64,000 nucleotides of DNA, taken from contig NC_005861.2 of NCBI RefSeq assembly GCF_000011565.2, forward strand, positions 1,054,001 to 1,118,000, written 5' to 3'. The stretch comes from Candidatus Protochlamydia amoebophila UWE25. Lineage in GTDB: Bacteria > Chlamydiota > Chlamydiia > Chlamydiales > Parachlamydiaceae. The translations under genes were made by a program, and so were the position numbers. The notes beneath the pieces were generated by a model. That model did not search any database. It was not told the origin of the DNA and was given only the letters and a program-made list of their open reading frames with translations. Shown in pieces: positions 25,762-35,528 of this stretch (position 1 is its first letter; every line of letters starts with the position of its first letter).

Positions 25762-27126
25762 ATGCAAGACTTGATGAATGAATTGATTCGCTCAGGAAAT
25801 ACAAAACGTCTCAGAAAGGCTTTAAAAGCCTTAACAGGGTATGAAATTGCCGAATTTTTGAATAATCAGCCTCAAAAATTTCAATTACGTATGTTCAAAG
25901 AGCTTCCTGAAAATTTAACATTCGAATGTTTTGATTATCTTTCTCAGGAAACACAGAACTTTCTTTTACATGCATTGCCTTCCTATCAAGCAGCCAAGCT
26001 TCTCAAATCTTTTGCACCTGATGACCGAACAGCTTTTCTAGAAGTTTTACCTAAAGAAACAGTAGATGAATTTGTCAAATTATTGCCTATTAGCGAGCGC
26101 TTGCTCACTTTAAAATTGTTAGGTTATCCAGAAAAGAGTATTGGGCGCTTAATGACAACGGATTATTTAGCTGTTTTACCGCATTGGACAATTGAAAAAG
26201 TTTTAGATCATATTAAAGAATATGGGCATGACAGTGAAACAATCGATTATATTTATGTGATTGATTACAAAGGTAGATTAATTGATGACATTAAGTTAAG
26301 AGATCTTCTTTTTATATCGCGGAATAAGCGAGTGGAAAGTATTTTAAATGGAAATGTGATTGCTCTTTCAGTTAAAGAAGATGAAGAAAGAGCTATTAAT
26401 GTGTTCCGTATGCATGATCGCTCAGCTTTACCTGTCATTGACAATGAAGGAGTCTTATTAGGAATTGTGACAATTGATGACATTCTTCGTTTATCAGATG
26501 AAGAGGCAACCGAAGATATTCAAAAAATTGGGGGAATGGAAGCCTTAGACAAACCTTATATGCAAGCACCTTTTCTAGAATTAATTAAAAAAAGAGCTGG
26601 CTGGTTGGTCATTCTATTTTTAGGTGAAATGATGACTGCAACAGCGCTGGGGTATTTCGAGAAAGAAATTGCTCAAGCAGTTGTTTTAGCTTTATTTTTA
26701 CCTTTAGTGATTTCCAGCGGAGGAAATGCCGGTTCGCAAGCTGCGACATTAATTATTCGTGCGATGGCACTTGAAGAAGTTAAACTTAAAGATTGGTGGA
26801 AAATAGTTAAGCGAGAATGTGCTTCAGGAGTTGTTTTGGGGTTAATTCTAGGGTTAATTGGATTTTTAAGAGTCATTATTTGGAGTCAGTTTTCAAATAT
26901 CTATGGAGATCATTGGTTTTTAATTGCTCTTACTATTTACTTTTCTTTAATCGGAGTGATCTTATGGGGAACTTTTTCTGGAGCTGTGCTTCCTTTAGTC
27001 TTGCGCTATTTTCGTTTTGATCCAGCCACCTCTTCAGCTCCTTTTATTGCAACAATGGTCGATGTTGTGGGGCTAATCATTTATTTTATGGTTGCTATCT
27101 TTCTGTTGAAAGGAACGCTTTTATAG
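25762..27126 (+). CDS. mgtE: magnesium transporter MgtE
   Basis: The 454-residue protein shows the full MgtE layout. An N-terminal superhelical domain occupies about residues 1-130. Two CBS domains follow (about 132-250, with GRLMTTDYLAVLPHWTIEKV, then ALPVIDNEGVLLGIVTIDDI). A C-terminal five-helix channel domain contains LPLVISSGGNAGSQAATLIIR and a late PFIATMVDVVGLIIYF. MgtE is a Mg2+ channel gated by Mg2+ binding to its cytosolic domains. No Mg2+ riboswitch is visible in the short leader. Confidence 0.95.
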   Translation: MQDLMNELIRSGNTKRLRKALKALTGYEIAEFLNNQPQKFQLRMFKELPENLTFECFDYLSQETQNFLLHALPSYQAAKLLKSFAPDDRTAFLEVLPKETVDEFVKLLPISERLLTLKLLGYPEKSIGRLMTTDYLAVLPHWTIEKVLDHIKEYGHDSETIDYIYVIDYKGRLIDDIKLRDLLFISRNKRVESILNGNVIALSVKEDEERAINVFRMHDRSALPVIDNEGVLLGIVTIDDILRLSDEEATEDIQKIGGMEALDKPYMQAPFLELIKKRAGWLVILFLGEMMTATALGYFEKEIAQAVVLALFLPLVISSGGNAGSQAATLIIRAMALEEVKLKDWWKIVKRECASGVVLGLILGLIGFLRVIIWSQFSNIYGDHWFLIALTIYFSLIGVILWGTFSGAVLPLVLRYFRFDPATSSAPFIATMVDVVGLIIYFMVAIFLLKGTLL

Positions 27127-27392
27127 CCAATGCGTAATAATTAATTATCTCTGCCAAAACTTTTTATTCAGGCTAAGGAGTATTTGGCGTAACTGTCTCA
27201 TGATTTTTAAATTCTTTAAGTTATTTTAAAGGTTTAATTAGCAAATTTTCCGTATTTTAAACAAATAAAATTAATTCATTTTATTAAAAGACTTATCTTC
27301 AAATAATTTTTCTTTGTGTAATGAAACTTTTTTGCTAAAATATTCGATCTCTTGTCAAGAATAGGCAAAAAATCATTAATTAAGGATTTTTT

Positions 27393-28784
27393 ATGGCTGT
27401 CAGTGTGTTTAATTTATTTTCGATTGGTATTGGCCCTTCGAGTTCGCACACAGTTGGACCCATGCGCGCAGCGCGACAGTTTGTGGTCAATTTACAGTTA
27501 AACGATATGTTAGTGGATGTCCACAGAATAAAAATGGAGCTTTATGGCTCATTGGCTTTAACAGGAAAAGGACACTCCACAGATATTGCTGTTTTGCTTG
27601 GCGTAGAAGGAAATGCTCCGGAAGGAATCGACCCAAGAGATGTAGAGCCACGCATTAAATGGATTCGGGAAAATTGCAAAATCTCTTTACTTAATTCTCG
27701 ATTGATTGAGTTTCAAGAAGAAGTTGATTTAATTTTCCATTCTGATAAACAGCTTCCTTTTCATCCCAATGGAATGCGATTTACAGCCTTTAATACCTGC
27801 CATCGAGAAATATCTCAAGAAGTTTTTTATTCAGTAGGCGGTGGCTTTATTGTCGATCATCATGCAGCCATGAAAGATGAAACAATTTGTCAAAATGATC
27901 ATCATTTACCTTATCCTTTTAAAACGGCGGATGAATTATTACTTCTTTGTAAAAAACATAATTTTTCAATTGCTGAATTGATGTGGGAAAACGAAAAATC
28001 TTGGCGTACAGAAGAAGAAATTGAAATAGGACTTCTCAATATTTGGAATGTCATGCAGACTTGTGTAAAGCATGGCTGCGAAAAAGAAGGGGTATTACCT
28101 GGGGGCCTAAATGTTAAAAGACGCGCAGCAAGTATCTATCGATATTTACAAGAACAAGAATTAAAACCTTTAGAAAAGCGAGATCGTGCTGAAGTTATAG
28201 ATTGGGTCAGTCTGTGGGCATTGGCTGTCAATGAAGAAAATGCAGCAGGAGGGCGTGTTGTCACAGCTCCAACGAACGGAGCAGCCGGAGTCATTCCCGC
28301 TGTGCTTCATTACTATGAAAAATTTATAAAAAATTCAAATTCTAAAGGAATTATCACTTTTTTATTAGTTGCTGGAGCAATTGGAATTTTATACAAAGAA
28401 GGAGCTTCGATTTCAGCGGCAGAAATGGGGTGTATGGGAGAAGTTGGGGTTGCGTGTTCAATGGCAGCAGCTGGCCTTGCAGCCGCTCTTGGTGCAAGCA
28501 ATGAACAAATTGAAAATGCAGCAGAAATCGGAATGGAACATAATTTGGGATTAACCTGTGATCCCATTAAAGGTTTAGTGCAAATTCCTTGTATTGAAAG
28601 AAATACAATGGGGGCTACTAAAGCGATTAATGCAGAAAGATTAGCTAGACTACATGGAGATGGTACGCACCGAGTAACTTTAGATCAAGTAATCGCCACA
28701 ATGAAACAAACTGGCCATGATATGATGTCTATTTATAAAGAAACATCTCAAGGTGGGCTGGCTGTTAATGTACCAGAATGTTAG
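27393..28784 (+). CDS. sdaA: L-serine dehydratase, single-chain
   Basis: The 463-residue iron-sulfur enzyme deaminates L-serine to pyruvate. The N-terminal beta domain starts [20 protein letters not shown] and the alpha domain holds [34 protein letters not shown] and [19 protein letters not shown]. These contain the cluster cysteines and match SdaA/SdaB. The length is normal. It would let the bacterium use host serine as carbon and energy source. It is not tightly linked to its neighbours. Confidence 0.95.
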   Translation: MAVSVFNLFSIGIGPSSSHTVGPMRAARQFVVNLQLNDMLVDVHRIKMELYGSLALTGKGHSTDIAVLLGVEGNAPEGIDPRDVEPRIKWIRENCKISLLNSRLIEFQEEVDLIFHSDKQLPFHPNGMRFTAFNTCHREISQEVFYSVGGGFIVDHHAAMKDETICQNDHHLPYPFKTADELLLLCKKHNFSIAELMWENEKSWRTEEEIEIGLLNIWNVMQTCVKHGCEKEGVLPGGLNVKRRAASIYRYLQEQELKPLEKRDRAEVIDWVSLWALAVNEENAAGGRVVTAPTNGAAGVIPAVLHYYEKFIKNSNSKGIITFLLVAGAIGILYKEGASISAAEMGCMGEVGVACSMAAAGLAAALGASNEQIENAAEIGMEHNLGLTCDPIKGLVQIPCIERNTMGATKAINAERLARLHGDGTHRVTLDQVIATMKQTGHDMMSIYKETSQGGLAVNVPEC

Positions 28785-28879
28785 GCTAAAGAAATAACTG
28801 CAAAAATAAAGCTGTTTAAAAATCTAGTTGTTTTAGTCTTGTCATTGCCTTTTAATTTTTTCAATATTTTTAGGATTCC

Positions 28880-29671
28880 ATGCAAAAAGTTGAAGAACGA
28901 GAAGCCATTACCCTTACTAATCAAGGTGAAAAAATTTTCGCTATTTTACACCGCCCTCTCAAAACTACTCCGGTTCCCGCTGTTGTCATCTGTTCTGGAT
29001 TTGGAGGCACCAAAAATGGTAAATTTCGAATTTTTGTTAATTTGGGTAAAGAATTAGCGAGGCAAGGAATTGCTGTTCTTCGATTCGACTATCGAGGCGC
29101 TGGGGATAGTGAAGGGGAGTTTGAAGATCTCACTTTAGAAAGTAAACTAAGTGATACTTTAGCCTGTTTAAATTTTTTATCCAAAGATCCTCAAATTGAT
29201 CTTAACCGTATAGGAATACTTGGGCGCTCTTTAGGTGGGGCAATTGCTGTTTTAGCTGCTTGCGAATATCCTTCTATTAAAAGCTTGGCACTCTGGGCTC
29301 CTGTTTTCACGAGCGGACCATGGAAAAAATTATGGGACTTAATTCAATCTAATCCTTCTCTTTTAGCTACAAATGAAATTCTAAAACATCTGCCTTCACT
29401 TACTCCCAATAAAGAGTTCTTAAAACAGTTTTTTGAGCTGAATATTGAGCAAAAACTAACACATATTAAGAATGTTCCTATTTTACATATTCATGGCGAA
29501 AAAGATCTTATTGTAAAGATTGAACATGCAAAAGCTTATAAAAATGCTCGAGAATCCATTGAAAATACTAAATTTATCTTGCTCCCGCAGTCTGATCATG
29601 ATTTTTCGGATAAAAGTGAGCGAGAAAAGGCACTTCAGGAAACCTGTACTTGGTTTAAAGAAACTTTGTAA
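28880..29671 (+). CDS. alpha/beta hydrolase
   Basis: The 263-residue product has an alpha/beta-hydrolase fold: an early strand VPAVVICSGFGGTKNG, VLRFDYRGAGDSEG, the nucleophile elbow GRSLGG, the acid in HIHGEKDLIVK, and the catalytic His in QSDHDFSD. It resembles acyl esterase/dienelactone-hydrolase-like proteins; the substrate is unknown. In Chlamydia a hydrolase of this kind lies next to the PPi phosphofructokinase gene, and here it ends 3-28 bases before that gene, so the linkage is conserved. Confidence 0.85.
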   Translation: MQKVEEREAITLTNQGEKIFAILHRPLKTTPVPAVVICSGFGGTKNGKFRIFVNLGKELARQGIAVLRFDYRGAGDSEGEFEDLTLESKLSDTLACLNFLSKDPQIDLNRIGILGRSLGGAIAVLAACEYPSIKSLALWAPVFTSGPWKKLWDLIQSNPSLLATNEILKHLPSLTPNKEFLKQFFELNIEQKLTHIKNVPILHIHGEKDLIVKIEHAKAYKNARESIENTKFILLPQSDHDFSDKSEREKALQETCTWFKETL

Positions 29672-29698
29672 AATATGATCATGAGCATTGAGGTAGCA

Positions 29699-31336
29699 AT
29701 GATTTCTTTTAGCCCGTTGCAAATTCACCGTTTAAAGTATCAACCTCAGCTTCCCCTCCTTTTGCAAGATTTAAGTGTAATTGCAGCAAATTTTGAAAAA
29801 TCAATTTGTCTCTCTGATTCTGCCTTGCAAGAGCAGTTTCCACAAACATTTCAGCAACCTATTATTACTTTTCGCCGCGGCAACAAAAAAGAAGCCACAC
29901 CTTTAAAAGTAGGTGTCGTGTTATCTGGAGGTCAGGCTCCAGGAGGACATAATGTGATTGCCGGTTTATTTGATGCCTTAAAGCAAATCCATCCAGAAAG
30001 CATATTACTGGGTTTCCTTGACGGTCCTTTAGGAATATTGAAGAACACCTCTATCGAATTAACAAAAATGGTGATCGATTCCTATCGCAATCAAGGAGGA
30101 TTCGATATGATCGGATCTGGGAGAACAAAAATCGAAACTCCCGCTCAATTAGAAGCAGCCATGTTAACTGTTCAAACTTTAGCGCTGGATGGATTAGTCA
30201 TTATTGGAGGAGACGATTCTAACACCAATGCAGCTATTTTAGCAGAATATTTTAAACAAGTTGGCGTAAAAACTTCTGTTATTGGAGTTCCAAAAACAAT
30301 TGACGGGGACCTTAAAAATGAATTTATAGACATTTCATTTGGATTTGATACTGCTAGTAAAATATATGCGGAATGTATTGGAAATATTTTGAAAGATGCT
30401 TTATCAGCAAAAAAATATTATCATTTTATTAAATTGATGGGCCGCTCTGCTTCTCATCTTGCTCTCGAGTGCGCTTTATTGACACACCCTAATTTAGTTT
30501 TTATTAGTGAAGAAGTTGCAGAAAAGAAACAAACTCTTCAAGAAATTGTTGGGCAAATCACTACCATGATTTGTAAAAGAGCTGAAAAAAATCTTCACTA
30601 CGGAGTGATTTTAATACCGGAAGGTTTAATAGAATCTATCTCTGAAATTGGAGCGTTGATTCAGAAGCTCAATGAATTACTTTTTTCTCACTCAGAAAAA
30701 ATAGAAGGATTATTAATAACGGAAGAAAAAGATAATTATATTATTTCTCAGCTTACTTCAAACGAAGCAAAAACATTTTTAGCCCTCCCAAAAGAGGTAC
30801 GCGATCAACTTTTGTTAGAAAGAGACTCACATGGAAATGTACAGGTATCGAAAATAGAAACGGAACGTTTATTAATAAAGTTAGTAGAAAAAGAGCTAAA
30901 ACGACTTAAGCAAGAAGGCATTTATAAAGGAACATTTAGCCCTCAACCTCAATTTTGTGGTTATGAAGGACGGTCTGGATTACCAAGCAACTTTGATTGT
31001 CAATATTGCTATGCTCTCGGATTTGTAGCTACTTTGTTGGTTCAATCCGGTGTTACGGGTTATATGAGTTGTCTAAAAAAATTATCAGAGCCTATTGAGA
31101 GATGGAGCCCTATGGGAGTGCCAATTTATCGAATGCTTCAGATAGAAAAAAGACAAGGTAAACAAAAATCTGTGATTCGAAAATTTCTTGTCGATTTGCA
31201 AGGACCGTTTTTTAAACAGTATGCCTCAGTAAGAGACCAATGGCAAATTACTGATGACTATCGTTCGCCCGGCCCCATTCAGTTTGAAGGACCTAAAAAT
31301 CTGACTGAGGTGAAGCCTCTTTCACTTTTGCTTTAA
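29699..31336 (+). CDS. PPi-dependent 6-phosphofructokinase
   Basis: The 545-residue enzyme phosphorylates fructose 6-phosphate, probably with pyrophosphate. Seen are VGVVLSGGQAPGGHNVIAGL, GGDDSNTNAAIL, and VPKTIDGDLKN, where TIDGD carries the catalytic Asp. GGDDS (instead of GGDGS) and the long chain (about 550) mark the PFP long type found in plants, spirochaetes and chlamydiae. I prefer ATG 29699, preceded by GAGG at a good distance, over ATGs at 29675 and 29684. The overlap-like spacing with the hydrolase gene suggests co-transcription. Confidence 0.93.
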   Translation: MISFSPLQIHRLKYQPQLPLLLQDLSVIAANFEKSICLSDSALQEQFPQTFQQPIITFRRGNKKEATPLKVGVVLSGGQAPGGHNVIAGLFDALKQIHPESILLGFLDGPLGILKNTSIELTKMVIDSYRNQGGFDMIGSGRTKIETPAQLEAAMLTVQTLALDGLVIIGGDDSNTNAAILAEYFKQVGVKTSVIGVPKTIDGDLKNEFIDISFGFDTASKIYAECIGNILKDALSAKKYYHFIKLMGRSASHLALECALLTHPNLVFISEEVAEKKQTLQEIVGQITTMICKRAEKNLHYGVILIPEGLIESISEIGALIQKLNELLFSHSEKIEGLLITEEKDNYIISQLTSNEAKTFLALPKEVRDQLLLERDSHGNVQVSKIETERLLIKLVEKELKRLKQEGIYKGTFSPQPQFCGYEGRSGLPSNFDCQYCYALGFVATLLVQSGVTGYMSCLKKLSEPIERWSPMGVPIYRMLQIEKRQGKQKSVIRKFLVDLQGPFFKQYASVRDQWQITDDYRSPGPIQFEGPKNLTEVKPLSLLL

Positions 31337-31438
31337 AAAAGTTTGGCAAAGAATTTTTAGAGCGCTATATAGAAATTAAATAAGTTTTGAAAGAAGTTTA
31401 ACAAATTTGAACGGCATCTTTAGTTTTTTTGAGGCAAT

Positions 31439-32041
31439 ATGTATAAAAATGTGATCATGTCTATTTTTGCAATTTTGATGGTGGGAGTGATTTTTTTAGC
31501 TGCAAATATGAAAGATGCTTATAAAGTGCTTCCGGGGCCAACACAAAGCGAAAAAATTGTTCCTCCTTATGCAGAATGGAGAGAATTTACTTCTGAATCA
31601 GGAGATTTTAAAGTTTTATTTCCTTCTATGCCTCAATATGCTAAAGAAGCTGTAAATGTTCCTAATACAGATGTTAAACGTCGTTATGCGATGTATGCAG
31701 CTGAAAAAATTAATGGGACCGTTTTCATGATCAGTGTCATCACTTATCCCCAAGACTTCAATACAACCAATAAAAATGCAATTGTTCGATCAGTTATTGA
31801 TGAGTTAATTGCTAGTGATCCAGCTAACCATCTTTTAGAGCAAAGAGACGCCATTTTCCAAGAGCAGTCAGCTATTGATTTTCATCTTGTCAATAAAGAA
31901 TTTGATATTGAAGGAAAGTCTTTTATGATAGATAAAACTGTTTATGTGTTAACTTACGTTGCTAGAAATAGAGATTATGATATAGCTGATTACAAACATT
32001 TTATTGAATCTTTTCGTCTCTTGTCTAAAATACCGTCTTAA
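31439..32041 (+). CDS. hypothetical membrane-anchored protein
   Basis: The 200-residue product has one N-terminal membrane helix (IMSIFAILMVGVIFLAANM), then a soluble domain beginning WREFTSESGDFKVLFPSMPQ. Such FTS--G-F-VLFP-MP sequences occur in a loose group of exported proteins of unknown function. Later parts (ISVITYPQDF, HFIESFRLL) fit a small alpha/beta domain. It probably sits in the inner membrane with the domain outside. A TTGAGG-like ribosome site precedes the start. No function is assigned. Confidence 0.7.
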   Translation: MYKNVIMSIFAILMVGVIFLAANMKDAYKVLPGPTQSEKIVPPYAEWREFTSESGDFKVLFPSMPQYAKEAVNVPNTDVKRRYAMYAAEKINGTVFMISVITYPQDFNTTNKNAIVRSVIDELIASDPANHLLEQRDAIFQEQSAIDFHLVNKEFDIEGKSFMIDKTVYVLTYVARNRDYDIADYKHFIESFRLLSKIPS

Positions 32042-32187
32042 CATTGTAATAAAGAATTAACATTCTCTTATTTACAGGCGAAAGTTGATTCAAAAATGCT
32101 GTAAAAAATAACAATTGAAAACTTAACCCTGAGATAAGTATTCTAGCAGTTAAGTAATTTTTATTGATTTTAATTGCATTGAATCTT

Positions 32188-34983
32188 ATGGCACAAAAGC
32201 CCTCTTTTCATTCTTGTCAATTATGTGTCTCTTTAATTGATCTTACCTGCGATGCGTTTATCTATCAAATTCAACAACTTCCTTCGCAAGTGGACTTAAT
32301 TGAAATTCGATTAGATAAGCTGTTAAAAATTGATTTTGCAGAATTAGATAGATTAAAAGAGATAGCTCATCGTCCTTTAATTTGGACACTTCGAAAAAAA
32401 TCACAAGGAGGAAATTTTTTAGGAAATATTCAAAAACAGTTTTTAATCTTTAAAGAGTTAGCTAAAAGACAGCCTGACTTTGTCGATATAGAAGCGGATA
32501 TTCCTTTAGAATGGCTTCAAGAGCTTCAAAAAATTTCTCCTCAGACACAGTGGATTATTTCTTGGCACGAAGTGAAGGAGACACCTCATCTAAAAACCTG
32601 CTTAGATCAATTATATGCCTTGCCTGGAAATTATTATAAATTAGCTTGCTATACCCATTCTATCATTGATTCTCTCAAACTTCTTGAAATGGCTCAGCAA
32701 GAAAATAAACATTCGAGGCGCCTGTGTACAATCGGCCTCGGAATGAAGGGGCAGTGTACGCGAATTTTAGCTCCAGTAACGGGTCAACCATTTACATTTG
32801 CTTCTTTAAAAGAAGGCTTAGAATCTGCCCCTGGACAGATTTCATTTCAAACGCTTTTTCAAACTTATCGCTTTAAAAAACTTAGCCAGCAAACGGAAAT
32901 TTTTGGTTTAATTGGACATCCAATCGATAAAAGTTTGAGTCATTTGACCCATAATGCTGTTTTAGATCATTTAAATCAGAATGCTGTTTATATTAAATTT
33001 GATGTCGAAGAGACAGAATTGGAATTGTTTTTTCAGCATATCCAACGTTTTTCTGTTCGTGGATTTAGCGTGACAATGCCTCATAAAGAACGAGTAAAAA
33101 AAATTCTTGCTTTGAATATGGATGATGAGAGTCATTTAGCTTGTAACACTCTTTTGTTCAGCTCTTCAATAATTAACGGAACTAATACAGATGGAATCGG
33201 AGCTTTAAAAGCACTAAAAGTCGAAGACTTAAAAGATAAGAAATTGATTTTACTTGGAGCAGGAGGAACCTCCCAGGCAATTGCTTATGAAGCAAAAAAA
33301 AGAGGAGCGGAAGTTACGATTTTAAATCGCACAGTTTTACGTGCTAAAGATGTTGCTGAAAAGATTCAGGTAAAGTGGGGAGGCTTTGAACAACTTAAAG
33401 AGGCTAAAAAAAATGAATGTGATATTCTAATTCAGACGACTTCTGTGGGGATGTCACCTCATGTGGATGCACTAGTTGTTTCGGCTGACTGGATTCCCCA
33501 ACAAATTACTGCTTTAGACGTGATTTCACACCCTTTCGAGACTCTTTTTTTGCAAAAAGCGCGTTTAAAAGGTTGCGAAATTCATCACGGGATCGAACTT
33601 TTTATCCATCAAGCTGCCTTTCAATTTGGTTTTTGGTTTAATAAACAGTTCGATCAAAAACTTATTGAACAAACAATACGAGAGGCACTTCCAATGCCAT
33701 TTAATCAAAAAAAAGTTGCTGTTCAAAAAAGCGCTTTAGCGGGAGAAATTTCTTTACCTCCCTCAAAGTCTCATTCAATTAGAGCTATTTTATTAGGGGC
33801 AATGACTCAAGGCATTTCACGTGTTAAAAATTTATTAGATTCTCCCGATGTGGAACATGCTAAGTTGGCGGCTATAGCATTAGGAGCTAAAATTGAACAG
33901 GTTCAAGATGAGTATTTAATTTCAGGTGTTGCTGGCCAACCTAAAACCCCTTCAGGGATAATTGATGTTGGAAATTCAGGTCAAGTTCTAAGATTTGCGG
34001 GGGCATTTGCAGCCTTAAATCATGGATATACTGTCATCACGGGCGATCATTCAATTTGTTCTAACCGTCCAGCACAACCACTTTTAGATGGGCTAAGATG
34101 TTTGGGAGCTTTTGCCAAATCAACAAGAGAGAATGGGTACGCCCCTTTAATTATCAAAGGACCTATTTATGAAGGAACAGCAGAATTAGAAGGACAGGAT
34201 TCGCAACCCGTCTCCGCTCTATTGATGGCATCAGCATTTATTCATGGCACAACAGAAATTTTCGTTAAATATCCAGGTGAAAAACCTTGGATTGACCTCA
34301 CTCTTCACTGGTTGAACCGTCTAGGAGTTTCTTATATTAATCAAAACTATGAATACTTTAAGATTGAAGGCATTCAACAAAGACCTCATTTTGAGGTAAA
34401 TATTCCAGGCGATTTGAGTGCTGCCGCCTTTCCTGTAGCAGCAGCTATTTTAACTCAATCAAAAATCACTTTGTATAACGTTGATATGAGTGATGTACAA
34501 GGAGATAAACAAGTAATCCATGTTCTCCAAGAAATGGGAGCTGATATTCAAATTGATCAGGCAAGTCACACGTTAACAGTTTTACCAGGGGCTTTATTGA
34601 AGGGAACAACTATCGACGTCAACCCCTTTATTGATGCTGTTCCTATTTTAGCTGTTCTTGCTTGTTTTGCAAAAGGGGAGACCCATTTAATCAATGCAGC
34701 AATTGCTCGACAAAAAGAAAGTAATCGATTGAGCTGTATCACTATTGAGTTAAAAAAAATGGGGGCGCAAATTATGGAAACAGATGATGGGTTACTGATT
34801 CGTAACTCTAACTTGCGAGGGGCTATTGTTGAGAGTTATGATGATCATCGTCTAGCAATGGCTTTAATCGTAGCTGGGCTGGCTAGCGAGGGCATTACTG
34901 AAGTGAAAGGGATTGATTGCATCAAAAAGAGTTTTCCCAACTTTATTCAAGATTTAAAAAAACTTGGGGCTCGGTTTACATGA
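32188..34983 (+). CDS. aroDEA: AroD-AroE-AroA triple fusion (3-dehydroquinate dehydratase / shikimate dehydrogenase / EPSP synthase)
   Basis: The 931-residue frame joins three shikimate enzymes. Residues about 10-215 are type I dehydroquinate dehydratase (LIEIRLDKL, ISWHEV, Lys in YYKLACYT). Residues about 228-490 are shikimate dehydrogenase (IGHPIDKSLSHLTHN, VTMPHKE, NADP loop LLGAGGTSQAIAYEA). Residues about 505-925 are EPSP synthase (LPPSKSHSIRAILLGA, GNSGQVLRFAG, RQKESNRL, DDHRLAMAL). All key motifs are present. Chlamydia fuses aroD and aroE only, with aroA separate. ATG 32188 is used; a TTG eight codons earlier is unlikely. It overlaps aroK by four bases. Confidence 0.93.
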   Translation: MAQKPSFHSCQLCVSLIDLTCDAFIYQIQQLPSQVDLIEIRLDKLLKIDFAELDRLKEIAHRPLIWTLRKKSQGGNFLGNIQKQFLIFKELAKRQPDFVDIEADIPLEWLQELQKISPQTQWIISWHEVKETPHLKTCLDQLYALPGNYYKLACYTHSIIDSLKLLEMAQQENKHSRRLCTIGLGMKGQCTRILAPVTGQPFTFASLKEGLESAPGQISFQTLFQTYRFKKLSQQTEIFGLIGHPIDKSLSHLTHNAVLDHLNQNAVYIKFDVEETELELFFQHIQRFSVRGFSVTMPHKERVKKILALNMDDESHLACNTLLFSSSIINGTNTDGIGALKALKVEDLKDKKLILLGAGGTSQAIAYEAKKRGAEVTILNRTVLRAKDVAEKIQVKWGGFEQLKEAKKNECDILIQTTSVGMSPHVDALVVSADWIPQQITALDVISHPFETLFLQKARLKGCEIHHGIELFIHQAAFQFGFWFNKQFDQKLIEQTIREALPMPFNQKKVAVQKSALAGEISLPPSKSHSIRAILLGAMTQGISRVKNLLDSPDVEHAKLAAIALGAKIEQVQDEYLISGVAGQPKTPSGIIDVGNSGQVLRFAGAFAALNHGYTVITGDHSICSNRPAQPLLDGLRCLGAFAKSTRENGYAPLIIKGPIYEGTAELEGQDSQPVSALLMASAFIHGTTEIFVKYPGEKPWIDLTLHWLNRLGVSYINQNYEYFKIEGIQQRPHFEVNIPGDLSAAAFPVAAAILTQSKITLYNVDMSDVQGDKQVIHVLQEMGADIQIDQASHTLTVLPGALLKGTTIDVNPFIDAVPILAVLACFAKGETHLINAAIARQKESNRLSCITIELKKMGAQIMETDDGLLIRNSNLRGAIVESYDDHRLAMALIVAGLASEGITEVKGIDCIKKSFPNFIQDLKKLGARFT

Positions 34984-35528
34984 TTTCTAAAAGAAGCGTT
35001 GCTTTGATTGGTCTACCTTTGTGTGGGAAAACAACATGGGGGCAATGGCTGGCTAAAAAATTTGAGTATGCCTTTATTGATACAGACTGGCTAATTCAAC
35101 AAAAACATCCTACGTTAACATGTCGAGAAATTTTTCAATTATTTGGGCAGTCCTATTTCCGTTCTTTAGAAAGGGATGTCATTGATGACTTAAAGCCAAC
35201 TAAACAGGTGATTATTGCAACCGGAGGTGGGGTGATTTATAATGATCAAAATCGAAATGCGCTAAAAAAATATTGTCGGTTAATTTATTTGAAACTTTCT
35301 TTTTCAAACTGGAAAGAGCGTATTTTCAGTCAAACTGAGTTACCAGCCTATATTTCTCAAGAACAATCTTCGGATGTATCTTTGAAAAAACTCTATGCAA
35401 GCAGAACGTTAATTTATGAAAATTGGGCAGACCAAACTATCGATATGAACGGATCTATGAACAACGATTTTTCTGTTCATCTACTCATGAGCCTTCAATT
35501 TGTTAAAGAGGAAAATAATGGCATCTAA
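34980..35528 (+). CDS. aroK: shikimate kinase
   Basis: The 182-residue kinase has the P-loop GLPLCGKTTWG (about residues 11-21), the shikimate-binding DTD in AFIDTDWLI, FRSLERDVI, and the GGG motif in IATGGGVI. It phosphorylates shikimate with ATP, one step before the AroA domain of the upstream protein. The ATG overlaps the fusion gene's TGA (ATGA), and its end overlaps aroC by 11 bases, so translation of the three is probably coupled. Confidence 0.92.
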   Translation: MISKRSVALIGLPLCGKTTWGQWLAKKFEYAFIDTDWLIQQKHPTLTCREIFQLFGQSYFRSLERDVIDDLKPTKQVIIATGGGVIYNDQNRNALKKYCRLIYLKLSFSNWKERIFSQTELPAYISQEQSSDVSLKKLYASRTLIYENWADQTIDMNGSMNNDFSVHLLMSLQFVKEENNGI

